Shown here in pieces: positions 25,972 to 34,662 of a DNA stretch of 64,000 nt; the first letter of the stretch is position 1, and each line of letters begins with the position of its first letter. The stretch is from positions 1,660,767 to 1,724,766 of the forward strand of contig NZ_CP040910.1 in assembly GCF_013394085.1 (NCBI RefSeq), written 5' to 3'. Source of the stretch: Limosilactobacillus fermentum. GTDB taxonomy: Bacteria > Bacillota > Bacilli > Lactobacillales > Lactobacillaceae. A program made the position numbers and the translations under genes. The notes under the pieces were generated by a model. The model worked only from the letters and a program-made list of their open reading frames with translations, made no database searches and had not been told where the DNA came from.

Positions 25972-26444
25972 TCTACTACATGCCGTTCAAACGGTTGGTC
26001 GGAAATCCCCTGGTCCAGGATCGTCTTGGACCATTCCTTGGCGGAGAAGAGGGAGTGGTCGCGGTAGTTCCCGCAGCTTTCGATCGTCGTCCCCTGTACG
26101 TCTTCCCATTCGGTGTGGTAGGCGATTTCTTCTAATGAGGACTTGAGGGCCTTGGCGACGTCCGTCGTCGAGTGTTCGCCCCAGGTGATCAAGTGGAACC
26201 CGGTCCGGCAACCAAACGGTGAGCAGTCAATCACCCCGTCCAGGCGGTCCCGCAAGAGGCCAGCCAGGAGGTGTTCAATCGTGTGCAGGCCCGCCGTTGG
26301 GATGGCGTTTTCGTTTGGTTGGACCAGCCGCAGGTCGTAGTTGGCAATCTTGTCACCCTTAGGACCTTCTTCAACCGTGATCAGCCGCACGTAAGGGGCC
26401 TTCACCTTCGTGTGATCGAGCGTGAAACTTTCAACCTTTGCCAT
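25968..26444 (-). CDS. luxS: S-ribosylhomocysteine lyase
   Basis: Cytoplasmic Fe/Zn enzyme (158 aa) that splits S-ribosylhomocysteine into homocysteine and DPD, the AI-2 precursor. Metal ligands are His54 and His58 in HTIEH and Cys124 in ESCGNYRDH. Cys80-region FGCRTGF holds the catalytic cysteine. AAAGGAGAAGATAGTT precedes the ATG. It lies 60 nt downstream of a cobalamin-independent methionine synthase gene on the same strand. A TATAAT at 26483-26488 suggests it can also have its own promoter. The pair regenerates homocysteine and methionine. Confidence 0.97.
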
Positions 26445-26504
26445 AACTATCTTCTCCTTTATTTAAAAGTTAATACCACTTCATTATACAACCCGGGTCA
26501 ACCA

Positions 26505-27620
26505 TTAACCCCAAACTTGCTTGGCAACTTCGACGACCAGCTTGATCTTAGCCCACTGTTGGTCTTCGGTCAGCTGGTTCCCCTCTTCGGTCGAGGCAAA
26601 GCCACACTGGGTCGATAAGGCGAGGTCGTCTAAGGACACGTACTGGCTGGCCTCCTTGATCCGGGCAACTAGGTCAGCTGCCGCTTCTAGCTCTGGTTTC
26701 TTGGAGGTCACTAGGCCGAGGACGACTTCCTTGCCGGCCGGGACTTCTTGGAGCGGTTCAAAGCCCCCGGAGCGCTCGTCGTCAAATTCTAGGTAAAAAG
26801 CGGAGACGTTTTCCTTGGCGAAGACGTACTTGGCCACCGGGCCGTAACCGCCCTTGGCCGCCCAGGTCGAGTGATAGTTGCCCCGGCAGATGTGGGTCGA
26901 CACCCGCAGGTCGGCCGGTAGATCAACCAGTGCACCGTTATTGACTTCCAAGTACTTGGCCGCCAGTTGTTCCCGGTCGAAGCCGGCGTCGGCCATGCTT
27001 TGCCAGAAGTCGTCGTCAACGACCATCCCCCAGGTACAGTCGTCTAGCTTCAAGTCGCGACAGCCGGCGTCGTACAGGGCCAAGATCAGGTCACGGTAGG
27101 CCGTCGCCAGGTCCGTTATCAGGTCGTCTTCGTTTGCGTAAACCTCCTTGAGCTTAGCGATGTTTTCGTCCCCCCGGTAGAGTTCGGCGTAACACTGGGC
27201 CGGTGACGGGATCGATTGACGGGGAACTAGGTCGGTGCCGTCGGTCAGGCTCTTCAAATACTTAAAGGCGGTCAAGTCGGGGTGTGCGCCGGTAAAGCGA
27301 ATCTTGCCCGCCACTTGGGCCGAATCGTTGCGGGTTTCTTCGTCGTGGAAGAAGTAGCCGTGGGTTTGGGTCGTGTGTTCGATCCCACCAAAGCCCCAGA
27401 AGGTGTCTAGGTGCCAGTAGGAACGGCGAAACTCCCCGTCAGTAACCACCTTCAGGCCGGCCGCCGCTTCTTTTTGAACCAGTTCCTTAATCTGGGCGTC
27501 TTCGACCTTGGTCAAGTCGGCTTGACTCAGCTGGCCCGCCGCAAACTGTTTGCGTGCCTCCTTGAGGGCTTGCGGACGGAGGAAGGAACCAACGATGTCG
27601 TAGTGTAATTGTGTTGTCAT
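26505..27620 (-). CDS. Cobalamin-independent methionine synthase (MetE C-terminal type)
   Basis: Cytoplasmic methyltransferase of 371 aa, similar to YxjG/YxjH and to the C-terminal half of MetE. It is expected to methylate homocysteine with a folate donor or a related substrate. Family features include DFxxFWGFGGIE, PSPAQCYAELYRG, LDDCTWGM, a His/Cys zinc set with STHICRGN, and STQCGFASTEEGN near the C terminus. It is preceded by a Met-type T-box leader (27665-27957), so expression should rise when charged tRNA-Met is short. luxS follows downstream. Confidence 0.9.
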   Translation of the reverse strand: MTTQLHYDIVGSFLRPQALKEARKQFAAGQLSQADLTKVEDAQIKELVQKEAAAGLKVVTDGEFRRSYWHLDTFWGFGGIEHTTQTHGYFFHDEETRNDSAQVAGKIRFTGAHPDLTAFKYLKSLTDGTDLVPRQSIPSPAQCYAELYRGDENIAKLKEVYANEDDLITDLATAYRDLILALYDAGCRDLKLDDCTWGMVVDDDFWQSMADAGFDREQLAAKYLEVNNGALVDLPADLRVSTHICRGNYHSTWAAKGGYGPVAKYVFAKENVSAFYLEFDDERSGGFEPLQEVPAGKEVVLGLVTSKKPELEAAADLVARIKEASQYVSLDDLALSTQCGFASTEEGNQLTEDQQWAKIKLVVEVAKQVWG

Positions 27621-27664
27621 AGTGAAAATCCCCTTTCAATTTTGCCAATTTGCGAAGCCGCTGA

Positions 27665-27980
27665 AAATAAAAACGCCCCCGAAGCCACTTGTGCTTCAGG
27701 GACGCTTGATCGTGTTACCACCCTTATTTGACCCCACCTCGCGATCGGGTCCTCAGTGGGTACTCCAAGGAATACCCAGACGCAATATCGGGCGTCAGCC
27801 GCGGTCCGCTCACCATCGTTTGCGGAGCCGGATTGCTCCAAGACCATCTTCAGGACCTTTCACCACGGCGGCTTACACCTATCCCGCCTCTCTTAGGAGG
27901 TTTCCGGTCCTTACTCATCTCTTCTCAGCTGTTTCTCATTAAATTGTCATTATCTTAACCTGGTCGGGGGGCCTTGTCAA
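27665..27980 (-). promoter_or_regulatory. T-box leader (probably tRNA-Met) with promoter
   Basis: On the minus strand the promoter is TTGACA (27975-27980), a 17-nt spacer and TAAGAT (27952-27957). Stem I contains GAGATGAGTAAGG, the usual AGTA-bulge region. The T-box itself is AAATAAGGGTGGTAACACG (GGGTGGTAACACG at 27711-27723). It is followed by the terminator arms GCGTCCCTGAAGC / GCTTCGGGGGCG (27669-27705) and a T-tract. The candidate specifier is AUG in TGAAGATGGTC, fitting the methionine synthase gene downstream; the codon assignment is inferred. Confidence 0.88.
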
Positions 27981-27989
27981 CTAGCTTTT

Positions 27990-28162
27990 GTCAACCACCA
28001 CTGACTAAAGTCAGTGGCTTGTGAGCAAGCACCCTTCTGATGAGTGTTTGAATCACAATTTGCATAGATACACCACTGCGAACAGTTCTACGAACCGTTT
28101 CGTCTTACACGGCAATTACCAATGCCTTTAGCGTCCCCAGGTTGCCATAGGGACGAGCCAAA
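27990..28162 (-). ncRNA. Presumed TnpB guide (omega/reRNA) region
   Basis: The 170 nt between the tnpB stop and the element end are non-coding and contain hairpins GCTTG-CTCA-CAAGC and the terminal CCACTGACT / AGTCAGTGG. In this family the tnpB transcript's 3' end gives the guide RNA, with the guide taken from flanking DNA. Here that is TGGTTGACAAAAGCTAG, just before the T-box promoter. This is family knowledge applied to position, not a demonstrated RNA. Confidence 0.5.
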
Positions 28163-29413
28163 TTAGGCTAATTTAATAATTCCTTTAGTTAGAATATTCT
28201 GCGCAGCGTTATGGTCACGAACGTGGTGAGCATGGCACTTTGGGCATGTCCATTCTCGGTCTGCAAGTGTGAGTTTTTCGGTCCCTGCTGTGCCCATCAC
28301 AAAACCACATTCATGGCAAGCCTGCGTAGTATTCTTAGGATTCACCGTAAGGAATTGGCGATGGTAGAGTTCTGCTTTATAAGCCAACATTCCTAAGAAA
28401 GTCCGCCAACCTACGTCCGCAATACTCATCGCTAAAGCATGATTCTTCAGCATATTTTTACTCCGCAATTCCTCTGCGGCTACGAAATCGTGGTTCTTGA
28501 TTAGTGTAGTCGAGACATTGTGGAGAAAGTCACGTCGACGTTCAAAGACTTGGGCGTGTAATTTAGCCACCAACAAGCGTTGCTTTTGGTAGTTCTTACT
28601 AGTCCGTAATGGTCGATGTTCTTGTTTGGCCCGACGAGCCCGTCGCGATAAGATGCGCTGTGCTTTGGCTAAGCGACCCTTAATTATGCGGTAATAGCGT
28701 GGATTAGCCACAGTATCGCCATTACTAGTAGTTAAGAAGTTTTCAGTATTAAGATCAATCCCAATCTGCTTGCCTGTATTTTGCGGCCAATTGACAAAGG
28801 GAGTATCCGACGCCAACTGCATTGAGAGAAAGAAACGACCGCTAGCGTCCTTTACGATGGTTACCGTTCCAATACGGGTTTCAGCACTGCGAGCTAAGAC
28901 TCGTTGATGGGAACCTTTAACACGGAGCCGACCTAATTTAGGCACTATAACATGCTTACTATCTTCAAAATGTACAGTTCCGTTAGTTAAGTATGCTGCC
29001 TTCTGTTTCAAATACTGGCAGTTAGTTTGATAACGCCAAACGTAACTTTTCCGGTGAAACTTAGGCACACCTGCGGTATGAACTTTGCGAAAAGCATTCC
29101 AAGCTTTATGGTAGTTTTGAATGGCATTGGCTTTAGTCAAGCTATCGATCCTTTTATCTTCTAAGAACTGGAAATGATTAGACATTTGTTTAGCGCTTTG
29201 GCGAAGCTCCAGTTGCTCAATCCGGTTCTGAATGGTATCAATCGGGAGTTTAACCTGTTTTAGCCGCCAAAGTTCCTTGTTAATAGCGACCATTTCGTTA
29301 TAGATGAATCGACTAGCATCACTATTGATCTTGATAATTTTCTTTTGCCTGTCGCTTGGATAAATCCGCACCTTGAGTCCGTAATGATATTTCATCTGCG
29401 CCATTGACTTCAT
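28163..29413 (-). CDS. tnpB: TnpB RNA-guided nuclease of IS605 element
   Basis: RuvC-type nuclease of 416 aa, ancestor-like relative of Cas12. The catalytic triad is visible: Asp220 (GIDLNTENF), Glu314 (VAAEEL) and Asp400 (VRDHNAAQN). The zinc ribbon has C366/C369 (CHEC) and C390/C393 (CPKC). Basic helical N terminus and full length suggest it is functional. ATG at 29413 follows GGAGGTGAAAATAA. It is divergent from tnpA, with which it shares a 78-nt promoter region. It is expected to cut the donor site after excision, helping retain the element. Confidence 0.94.
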   Translation of the reverse strand: MKSMAQMKYHYGLKVRIYPSDRQKKIIKINSDASRFIYNEMVAINKELWRLKQVKLPIDTIQNRIEQLELRQSAKQMSNHFQFLEDKRIDSLTKANAIQNYHKAWNAFRKVHTAGVPKFHRKSYVWRYQTNCQYLKQKAAYLTNGTVHFEDSKHVIVPKLGRLRVKGSHQRVLARSAETRIGTVTIVKDASGRFFLSMQLASDTPFVNWPQNTGKQIGIDLNTENFLTTSNGDTVANPRYYRIIKGRLAKAQRILSRRARRAKQEHRPLRTSKNYQKQRLLVAKLHAQVFERRRDFLHNVSTTLIKNHDFVAAEELRSKNMLKNHALAMSIADVGWRTFLGMLAYKAELYHRQFLTVNPKNTTQACHECGFVMGTAGTEKLTLADREWTCPKCHAHHVRDHNAAQNILTKGIIKLA

Positions 29414-29491
29414 TTATTTTCACCTCCTTCACTGATATAGTGTTATTATACCACATGTCAATGACAATAATAATTAAGGAGCGTGGCAATC

Positions 29492-29944
29492 ATGTCGAAG
29501 GACAAAATCGAAGATGCCATTTATACACGGCGTTATATTTATAACTTTCACTACCATTTGATTTGGGTAACCAAGTATCGTAATCCAACTTTTACTAGTG
29601 AAGTGTTAGTGAATGAAATGAAAGAAATCCTTACAACGGTTGCGGCAGATAACGAAATCGTGATTGAGCACATGGAAGTAATGCCTGACCACGTCCATGT
29701 GTTGATTAGTTTTCCACCTAGTAAAGCACCAACTAGCGCTATCAAAGCCCTCAAAGGACGCAGTGCCTTCATTTTCCTCAAGCGACACCCGGAAATCCGC
29801 CAGTCGCAGTATTGGGGTGGCCACCTCTGGTCCCCTAGCTATTACATGAGTACTTTAGGGAATATGAGCAAGGAGGTCGTTGAGCAATATATCAATAATC
29901 AAAAGTACAATGAAATAAAAAAACGCCCTAAAGGACGTAAGTAG
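29492..29944 (+). CDS. tnpA: TnpA Y1 transposase of IS200/IS605 element
   Basis: Single-strand HUH transposase of 150 aa. The HUH pair is His67-Val-His69 in PDHVHVLIS and the nucleophile is Tyr133 in VVEQYINNQ. AAGGAG at 29476-29481 serves ATG 29492 (10-nt spacing). It would cut and rejoin the top strand at the element ends recognised by the subterminal hairpins. It appears intact. Confidence 0.94.
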   Translation: MSKDKIEDAIYTRRYIYNFHYHLIWVTKYRNPTFTSEVLVNEMKEILTTVAADNEIVIEHMEVMPDHVHVLISFPPSKAPTSAIKALKGRSAFIFLKRHPEIRQSQYWGGHLWSPSYYMSTLGNMSKEVVEQYINNQKYNEIKKRPKGRK

Positions 29945-30017
29945 AAGCCTATCCATCCCATGACTAAAGTCACGGGATTCCCGGCCAATATTTATTAAAA
30001 GTGCAGCGCCCTGACGC

Positions 30018-30505
30018 TTAGGCGTGGGCCCACTGGGTTAAGAGGTCGGTTAACTCCTGGTGGTTAGCCACGGTCACGGTTGGGGTGACCCCGCTGGTGT
30101 TCGCCACCCGGCGCGGGTTGTACCAGACCGACGCCAGGTGGGCCTTATGCGCCCCAACGATGTCGGAAGGCAGGCCGTCGCCGATCATGATCGACCGTTC
30201 CGGCGCCACTTCGCTGGTGGCAAAGAAGCGCTCAAAGATGACCGGATCTGGCTTTTCCACCCCGACCGTTTCGGACACTAAAACCGACGAAAAGAGCGGC
30301 GCCAAGCCGGATTCACTCAACCGGCTCTTTTGCACCTTGGCGACCCCGTTGGTGATGATCCCCAATTGGTAGCCCAGGCGTTGGGCCTGCTTGAGCATTG
30401 CCATGGCGCCGGGCATCAGCTCGTGTTGGGTCCCCAAATAGCCCAGGTACTCCTGGTCGACTTCGGGGCCGACGGTTTGACCCAGCTGTTCCTTAAAAAA
30501 ACTCC
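30018..30505 (-). pseudogene. HAD-family hydrolase, N terminus lost
   Basis: The frame encodes the C-terminal two thirds of a YjjG-like (noncanonical pyrimidine nucleotidase) HAD phosphatase: ELMPGAMAMLKQAQRLGYQL, ITNGVAKVQKSRL, VEKPDPVIFERF and MIGDGLPSDIVGA. The N-terminal DxDxT nucleophile motif and about 70-80 residues are missing. No canonical start codon lies before TTG at 30437. The remaining frame runs right up to the asnA stop codon. A deletion between asnA and this gene explains it. It cannot be catalytic as a phosphatase. Confidence 0.82.
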
Positions 30506-31516
30506 TTACAGCAGCTGGATCTTGGCCTTAGCGCAGGCTTCTTTCATCTCTTCTGGCCAAATCGAGGCTTGGACTTCCCCGACGTGGGCTTTGCCGAGCA
30601 AAAGCATGCACAGCCGGGACTGGCCGATCCCGCCCCCAATCGTGTACGGCATCTTGCCGGCCAAGAGGTCGCGGTGGAACGGCAATTCGGCCCGGTCGGT
30701 AGCGTGAGCCTTTTCCAGCTGTTCTTTCATCGCCCGTTCGTCGACCCGGATCCCCATACTGGAGACTTCCAGCTTGGTTTGCAGCGGTTCGTATCAGAAG
30801 ATGATATCGCCGTTTAAGGACCAGTCATCGTAGTCCGGGGCGCGGCCGTCGTGCGGTTCGCCGGAGCGTTGCAGCTTGTCACCGATCTTCATCACGAAGA
30901 CGCAGCCCAGTTCCTTAGCGATCTTGTCTTCGCGCTCCATTGGCGAAAGCTCTGGCCAGCGGTCCTCTAATTCCTGGGTGGTCACAAAGTGGATTTCGTC
31001 CGGCAGGTGGTAAACGGCCTGCGGGAACTTGTACCAAACCTCGTGTTCCATGTGCTTGATGACCTTAAAGACCTGGCGTACGGTTGCCTTCAGGGTGGCT
31101 TCGGTCCGCTCTTCTTTGGCGATCACCTTTTCCCAGTCCCACTGGTCAACGTAAATCGAGTGGAAGTTATCGAGGTCTTCGTCCTTACGAATGGCGTTCA
31201 TGTTGGTGTAAAGCCCTTCGTGTAAGCCAAAGCCGTACTTCTTTAGGGCAAAGCGTTTCCACTTGGCCAGCGAGTGGACGATTTCAATCGTTTCACCGGG
31301 CAGGTCCTTCATGGTAAAGGACACCGGGGCTTCCACCCCGTTTAAGTTATCGTTTAACCCGGTGCTTTGTTCGACAAACATTGGCGCCGACATCCGTTGC
31401 AGGTTCAACTCCTTGCCGATTTCATCCTGGAAGGTTTCACGGATGTAACGGATCGCTTCTTCGGTTTCGCGGATTGACAGCTTCGGGTCGTAGTTTTCTG
31501 GGACAATCAAAGACAT
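30506..31516 (-). pseudogene. asnA: Aspartate-ammonia ligase broken by a stop codon
   Basis: Asparagine synthetase A (ATP-dependent, ammonia-using) of normal length, 336 codons. The frame is continuous except for one TGA at 30794-30796, between LNGDIIF and [13 protein letters not shown] Trp codon (TGG) stands there in relatives as I remember them, so a single G-to-A change explains the stop. The C-terminal 83 residues, with the conserved [14 protein letters not shown], are lost. The ribosome site and start at 31516 are intact. Readthrough or sequencing error cannot be excluded. Confidence 0.88.
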
Positions 31517-31684
31517 TTAGGTTCCTCCTTTGCCTACTAACACAGTTGGACGGTTTTATCACCCGTTAATCATAATCTAATTTTAACGAAGGGGCGCTCC
31601 CATTTCAACCAGACAAATCTGCCGACTTTTAACGCTTTTTCGGTGAAGTTTTTCCGATTAATGGTTTAACGGCCCACCACCCCG

Positions 31685-31690
31685 CTATAA
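31685..31690 (+). promoter_or_regulatory. -10 element of glucosaminidase gene
   Basis: TATAAT, 29 nt before the GTG start; no clear -35. Confidence 0.4.
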
Positions 31691-31718
31691 TGGGGAAAAC
31701 TGAGAAAGGATGATTGAT

Positions 31719-32306
31719 GTGAAGAAAAATGACGACGTGATCGTCATCGTGGCCGGCATCATCGTCAGCCTCCTCGTCGTGCTCGGCGTCGGGATTGGCG
31801 CCGCCTACTACCAACAAACCTCGCTTTCGCAAACCCACTCCGCTAAGATCACCACCAAGGAGTTCATCAAAGAAATCGCCCCGGCCGCCCAAGCGGTGGA
31901 AAAGAAGTACGGGATCCCCGCTTCGATCATCATCGCCCAGGCCGGGACCGAATCCGACTGGGGACGGGCCAAACTAGCCTACAAGTACAATAACCTCTTT
32001 GGCATCAAGGCCAGCGGTAAAACCAACCGGGTGAAGATGTACACCAAAGAAACCCTCAACGGCAAGACCGTTACCATCAAGCAGTACTTCCAGGTTTACT
32101 CCTCGTGGAAGGCCTCAATTGACGCCCACACCAAGTTGATCTTAAACGGGACCACCGATAACCCCCACCGCTACCGGGGCGTGATTACCAAGTCCTACAC
32201 CAAGGCGGCCTGGGCCCTGCAAAATAACGGCTACGCTACCGACCCCAATTACGCGAACGAATTGATTTACGCAATCAAAAAGTTTAAGCTCGACCAATAC
32301 GATTAA
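31719..32306 (+). CDS. Membrane-anchored glucosaminidase/lysozyme-like peptidoglycan hydrolase
   Basis: Cell-wall hydrolase of 195 aa. An N-terminal membrane anchor (about residues 8-28, VIVIVAGIIVSLLVVLG) is followed by a glucosaminidase domain (PF01832 type): GIPASIIIAQAGTESDWGRA with the catalytic Glu, KYNNLFGIKA, and YFQVYSSWKASIDAHTKLI. GTG at 31719 has the right distance to GAAAGG; ATG at 31710 is on top of the ribosome site. It is 18 nt upstream of the frameshifted GNAT gene. Confidence 0.88.
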   Translation: MKKNDDVIVIVAGIIVSLLVVLGVGIGAAYYQQTSLSQTHSAKITTKEFIKEIAPAAQAVEKKYGIPASIIIAQAGTESDWGRAKLAYKYNNLFGIKASGKTNRVKMYTKETLNGKTVTIKQYFQVYSSWKASIDAHTKLILNGTTDNPHRYRGVITKSYTKAAWALQNNGYATDPNYANELIYAIKKFKLDQYD

Positions 32307-32324
32307 CCAGAAAGGATCCTGTCT

Positions 32325-32845
32325 ATGAACCCTACTTTCACGCTGGCCCCGGCCACGACCGCTGACGTCTTAGCCGTCCTAGAAATCATCAACCACGCCA
32401 AGGCCTTCTTGAAGGCGGCCGGCTCGACCCAGTGGCAATCCGGCTACCCCAACGCCGACACGATCACCACTGACATCGCTAACGAGGTCGGCTGGGTGCT
32501 AAAGGCCGATCACCAGGTGGTCGGGTACGCCGCCGTCATCGTTGGCGAAGACCCCAACTACCAAGAAATTGACGGGGCCTGGCAAAATACGACCGCCCCG
32601 TACGCCACTATCCACCGGATCGCCATTTCCAACCAGTACCAGGGCCAACACCTTGGCCAGCGCTTCTTTAAGCTAATCATTGACCACTTTGCAGGGGGGG
32701 CGTCCACAACTTCCGCGTCGACACCTTCAAGCTCAACCAGCCAATGCAACACGTGGCTAAGAGCGCCGGCTTTGAGTACCGGGGGATCATCAAGGTGGTC
32801 GACCCGGTTGACCCGGTGCGCTTGGCGTTTGAGTTGAATTTGTAG
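32325..32845 (+). pseudogene. GNAT acetyltransferase with frameshift in a G7 tract
   Basis: N-terminal 125 residues are a GNAT domain (PFTLAPATTADVLAVLEI-like start, WVLKADHQVVGYAAV, IHRIAISNQYQGQHLGQRFF as the acetyl-CoA loop). After DHFAGG, at seven G (32694-32700), the frame fails. Reading the other frame restores VHNFRVDTFKLNQPMQHVA and then AGFEYRGIIKV..FELNL to a stop at 32845. One extra G or two fewer would repair it. It could be a true mutation, a slippery phase-variable tract, or a sequencing error. Relatives are often called N-acetyltransferases of unknown target. Confidence 0.8.
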
Positions 32846-32866
32846 GAAGTGCGGACCAACCTCCTT
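32846..32866 (+). repeat. End fragment of structured repeat
   Basis: GAAGTGCGGACCAACCTCC directly after the GNAT stop codon. Confidence 0.7.
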
Positions 32867-32879
32867 TCAATCAATTACA

Positions 32880-32930
32880 GAAGTAGCTGAAGATCCACGT
32901 TTTTACCGATGCGATCTCCAGCTTTTTTCA
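32880..32930 (+). terminator. Terminator after GNAT
   Basis: AGCTGAAGATC pairs with GATCTCCAGCT, then TTTTTT. Confidence 0.75.
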
Positions 32931-32949
32931 ATTTTCGACTGTTATACAG

Positions 32950-33068
32950 ATAACGTGCTTCCCAACCGCAGGCCTAGTGGCTAAGTACGACCACAGAACA
33001 CTGCGTTCCGCGCTAACCTGTGGTCTTGTCCTTAGCCCACGGCCCGCTTAATGGTTGGTCCGCACTTC
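32950..33068 (-). repeat. Structured intergenic repeat, full copy
   Basis: Core GACCACAG / CTGTGGTC, preceded by ACAG. It lies upstream of the UmuC-like gene, so it is not in a 3'UTR. Confidence 0.85.
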
Positions 33069-33141
33069 TTGTAACCGAACACTTGTTCCGATAACTAAAA
33101 TCTGCTATGATAGGGGTGATTTACGAAGGGGGGTGGCCCGC

Positions 33142-34662
33142 GTGGCCCAAGAGCACACCTACATCGCCATTGATTTGAAGTCCTTTTACGCCTCGGCGGA
33201 GTGCGCCGCCCACGGGTTGGATCCCTTAAACGCCAACCTAGTCGTGGCCGACGCCTCGCGGACCGACAAGACGATCTGCCTAGCTGTTTCCCCGGCCCTA
33301 AAGTCGTTTGGCGTCCCCGGCCGGCCACGCCTATTTGAAGTTAACCAGCAAGTCGACCGGGTCAACCGCCAGCGGGCCGCTAAGTTTGCCAACCGGCGCC
33401 TAGCCAAGACCCGGTCGATCTACAAGGACGAACTGGAAAGCCGCACCGGCCTGCGGGTCGATTTCATGATCGTGCCCCCGCGGATGCGCTACTACCTCCA
33501 GGTGTCGGCTAAGATCTACGAGATTTACCTCCGCTTCATCCCGCCGGAAAAAATCCACGTCTACTCGATCGATGAGGTCTTCATCGACGCCACCGATTAC
33601 TTGGCCACCCACCACGAATCGGCCCACGCACTGGCCAAAAAGATGATCCAAGCGATCCAGGCCGAATTTGGGATCACCGCCACCGCCGGGATCGGCACCA
33701 ACCTCTACCTGGCCAAGGTCGCCATGGACATCGTGGCCAAAAAGATCCCCGGCGACGCTGACGGGGTACGGATCGTGGCGATGACCGAACAAGATTACCG
33801 CCGCCTCCTGTGGGCTCACCAACCCCTGACCGACTTTTGGCGGATCGGCCGCGGGTACGCCCGCCGGCTAGAAAAGCTTGGCCTCCACACGATGGGCGAC
33901 ATCGCCCGGTGCTCCTTAGGCACCCTGTCGGACCCGCAAAACGAGGAGGTCTTGTACCGCGAGTTTGGCAAGCACGCCCAGCTCCTAATCAACCACGCCT
34001 GGGGCTACGAGGCCGCCACGATCGAAGACATTAAAAACTACCGGGCCAGCGAACACGGCATTTACTCCGGCCAAGTACTGATGAAACCCTACACGATCCC
34101 CCAAGCCCGCCAGGTGATCAGCGAGATGAGCGCCGACCTGTCCTTGCAGCTGGTCAAGCGCCACGCTTTGACCAACCAGATCGCCCTGCTCCTCTCCTAC
34201 GACGTAAAGAGCATCTCCTACGCCAGCAACTACCACGGCCCGATCGTAACCGACTTTTACGGCCGCCAGGTTCCCAAGCCCGATCACGGCGGTGCCAACT
34301 TACCCGACCTCACCTCTTCGCCCCGGGAGCTGCGGGGCGCCTTTTTGGACCTCTACGACCGCATCGCCAACCGGGACCTCTTAATCCGTAAGGTAACGGT
34401 GATCGCCAATCACTTAGTCGATGAAGAAGAGGCCGCCAAACAGGTCCGTACCGAGCAGTTAAACCTGTTTGAAGACCCCCACCAAAAGGTAGCGGAACAA
34501 CAAAGCGCCCAGTCGACCCGCGACCAGGAGCACGAGGTCCAAGAACTAGTGTTAAAGCTACAAGAACAGTATGGTAAAAACGCCATTATCCGGGCCGCCG
34601 ACCTCTTAGACGGGTCGACCACCCGTAAGCGCAACGACGAGATTGGGGGCCACAAGGCATGA
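33142..34662 (+). CDS. Y-family DNA polymerase, UmuC-like
   Basis: Translesion polymerase of 506 aa, related to UvrX/YqjW/UmuC. The catalytic acidic residues are Asp11 (IDLKSFYAS) and Asp144-Glu145 (YSIDEVFID). A helix-hairpin-helix region includes RLEKLGLHTMGDIARC. The C terminus has a beta-clamp motif, QLNLF. GTG at 33142 is 8 nt after AAGGGGGG. It overlaps the YolD-like gene by 4 nt. Together they resemble the UvrX-YolD pair of Firmicutes, often DNA-damage-induced; no LexA box was found by eye. Confidence 0.92.
   Translation: MAQEHTYIAIDLKSFYASAECAAHGLDPLNANLVVADASRTDKTICLAVSPALKSFGVPGRPRLFEVNQQVDRVNRQRAAKFANRRLAKTRSIYKDELESRTGLRVDFMIVPPRMRYYLQVSAKIYEIYLRFIPPEKIHVYSIDEVFIDATDYLATHHESAHALAKKMIQAIQAEFGITATAGIGTNLYLAKVAMDIVAKKIPGDADGVRIVAMTEQDYRRLLWAHQPLTDFWRIGRGYARRLEKLGLHTMGDIARCSLGTLSDPQNEEVLYREFGKHAQLLINHAWGYEAATIEDIKNYRASEHGIYSGQVLMKPYTIPQARQVISEMSADLSLQLVKRHALTNQIALLLSYDVKSISYASNYHGPIVTDFYGRQVPKPDHGGANLPDLTSSPRELRGAFLDLYDRIANRDLLIRKVTVIANHLVDEEEAAKQVRTEQLNLFEDPHQKVAEQQSAQSTRDQEHEVQELVLKLQEQYGKNAIIRAADLLDGSTTRKRNDEIGGHKA

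Larger units (their letters stand above)
27990..29985. mobile_element. IS200/IS605-family insertion sequence with tnpA and tnpB
   Basis: Divergent tnpB (minus) and tnpA (plus) lie between two subterminal hairpins. These are CCACTGACTAAAGTCAGTGG at 27998-28017 and CCCATGACTAAAGTCACGGG at 29957-29976, which share GACTAAAGTCA. Ends of this family are not inverted repeats, so exact boundaries are approximate. The tnpB-side end abuts the promoter of the methionine T-box. Both genes look intact, so the element could be active. Confidence 0.85.

Noticed and set aside
28163-29944. The IS element as a CRISPR-Cas12 remnant
   Set aside because: tnpA, tnpB and subterminal hairpins are all typical of IS200/IS605, and there is no array.
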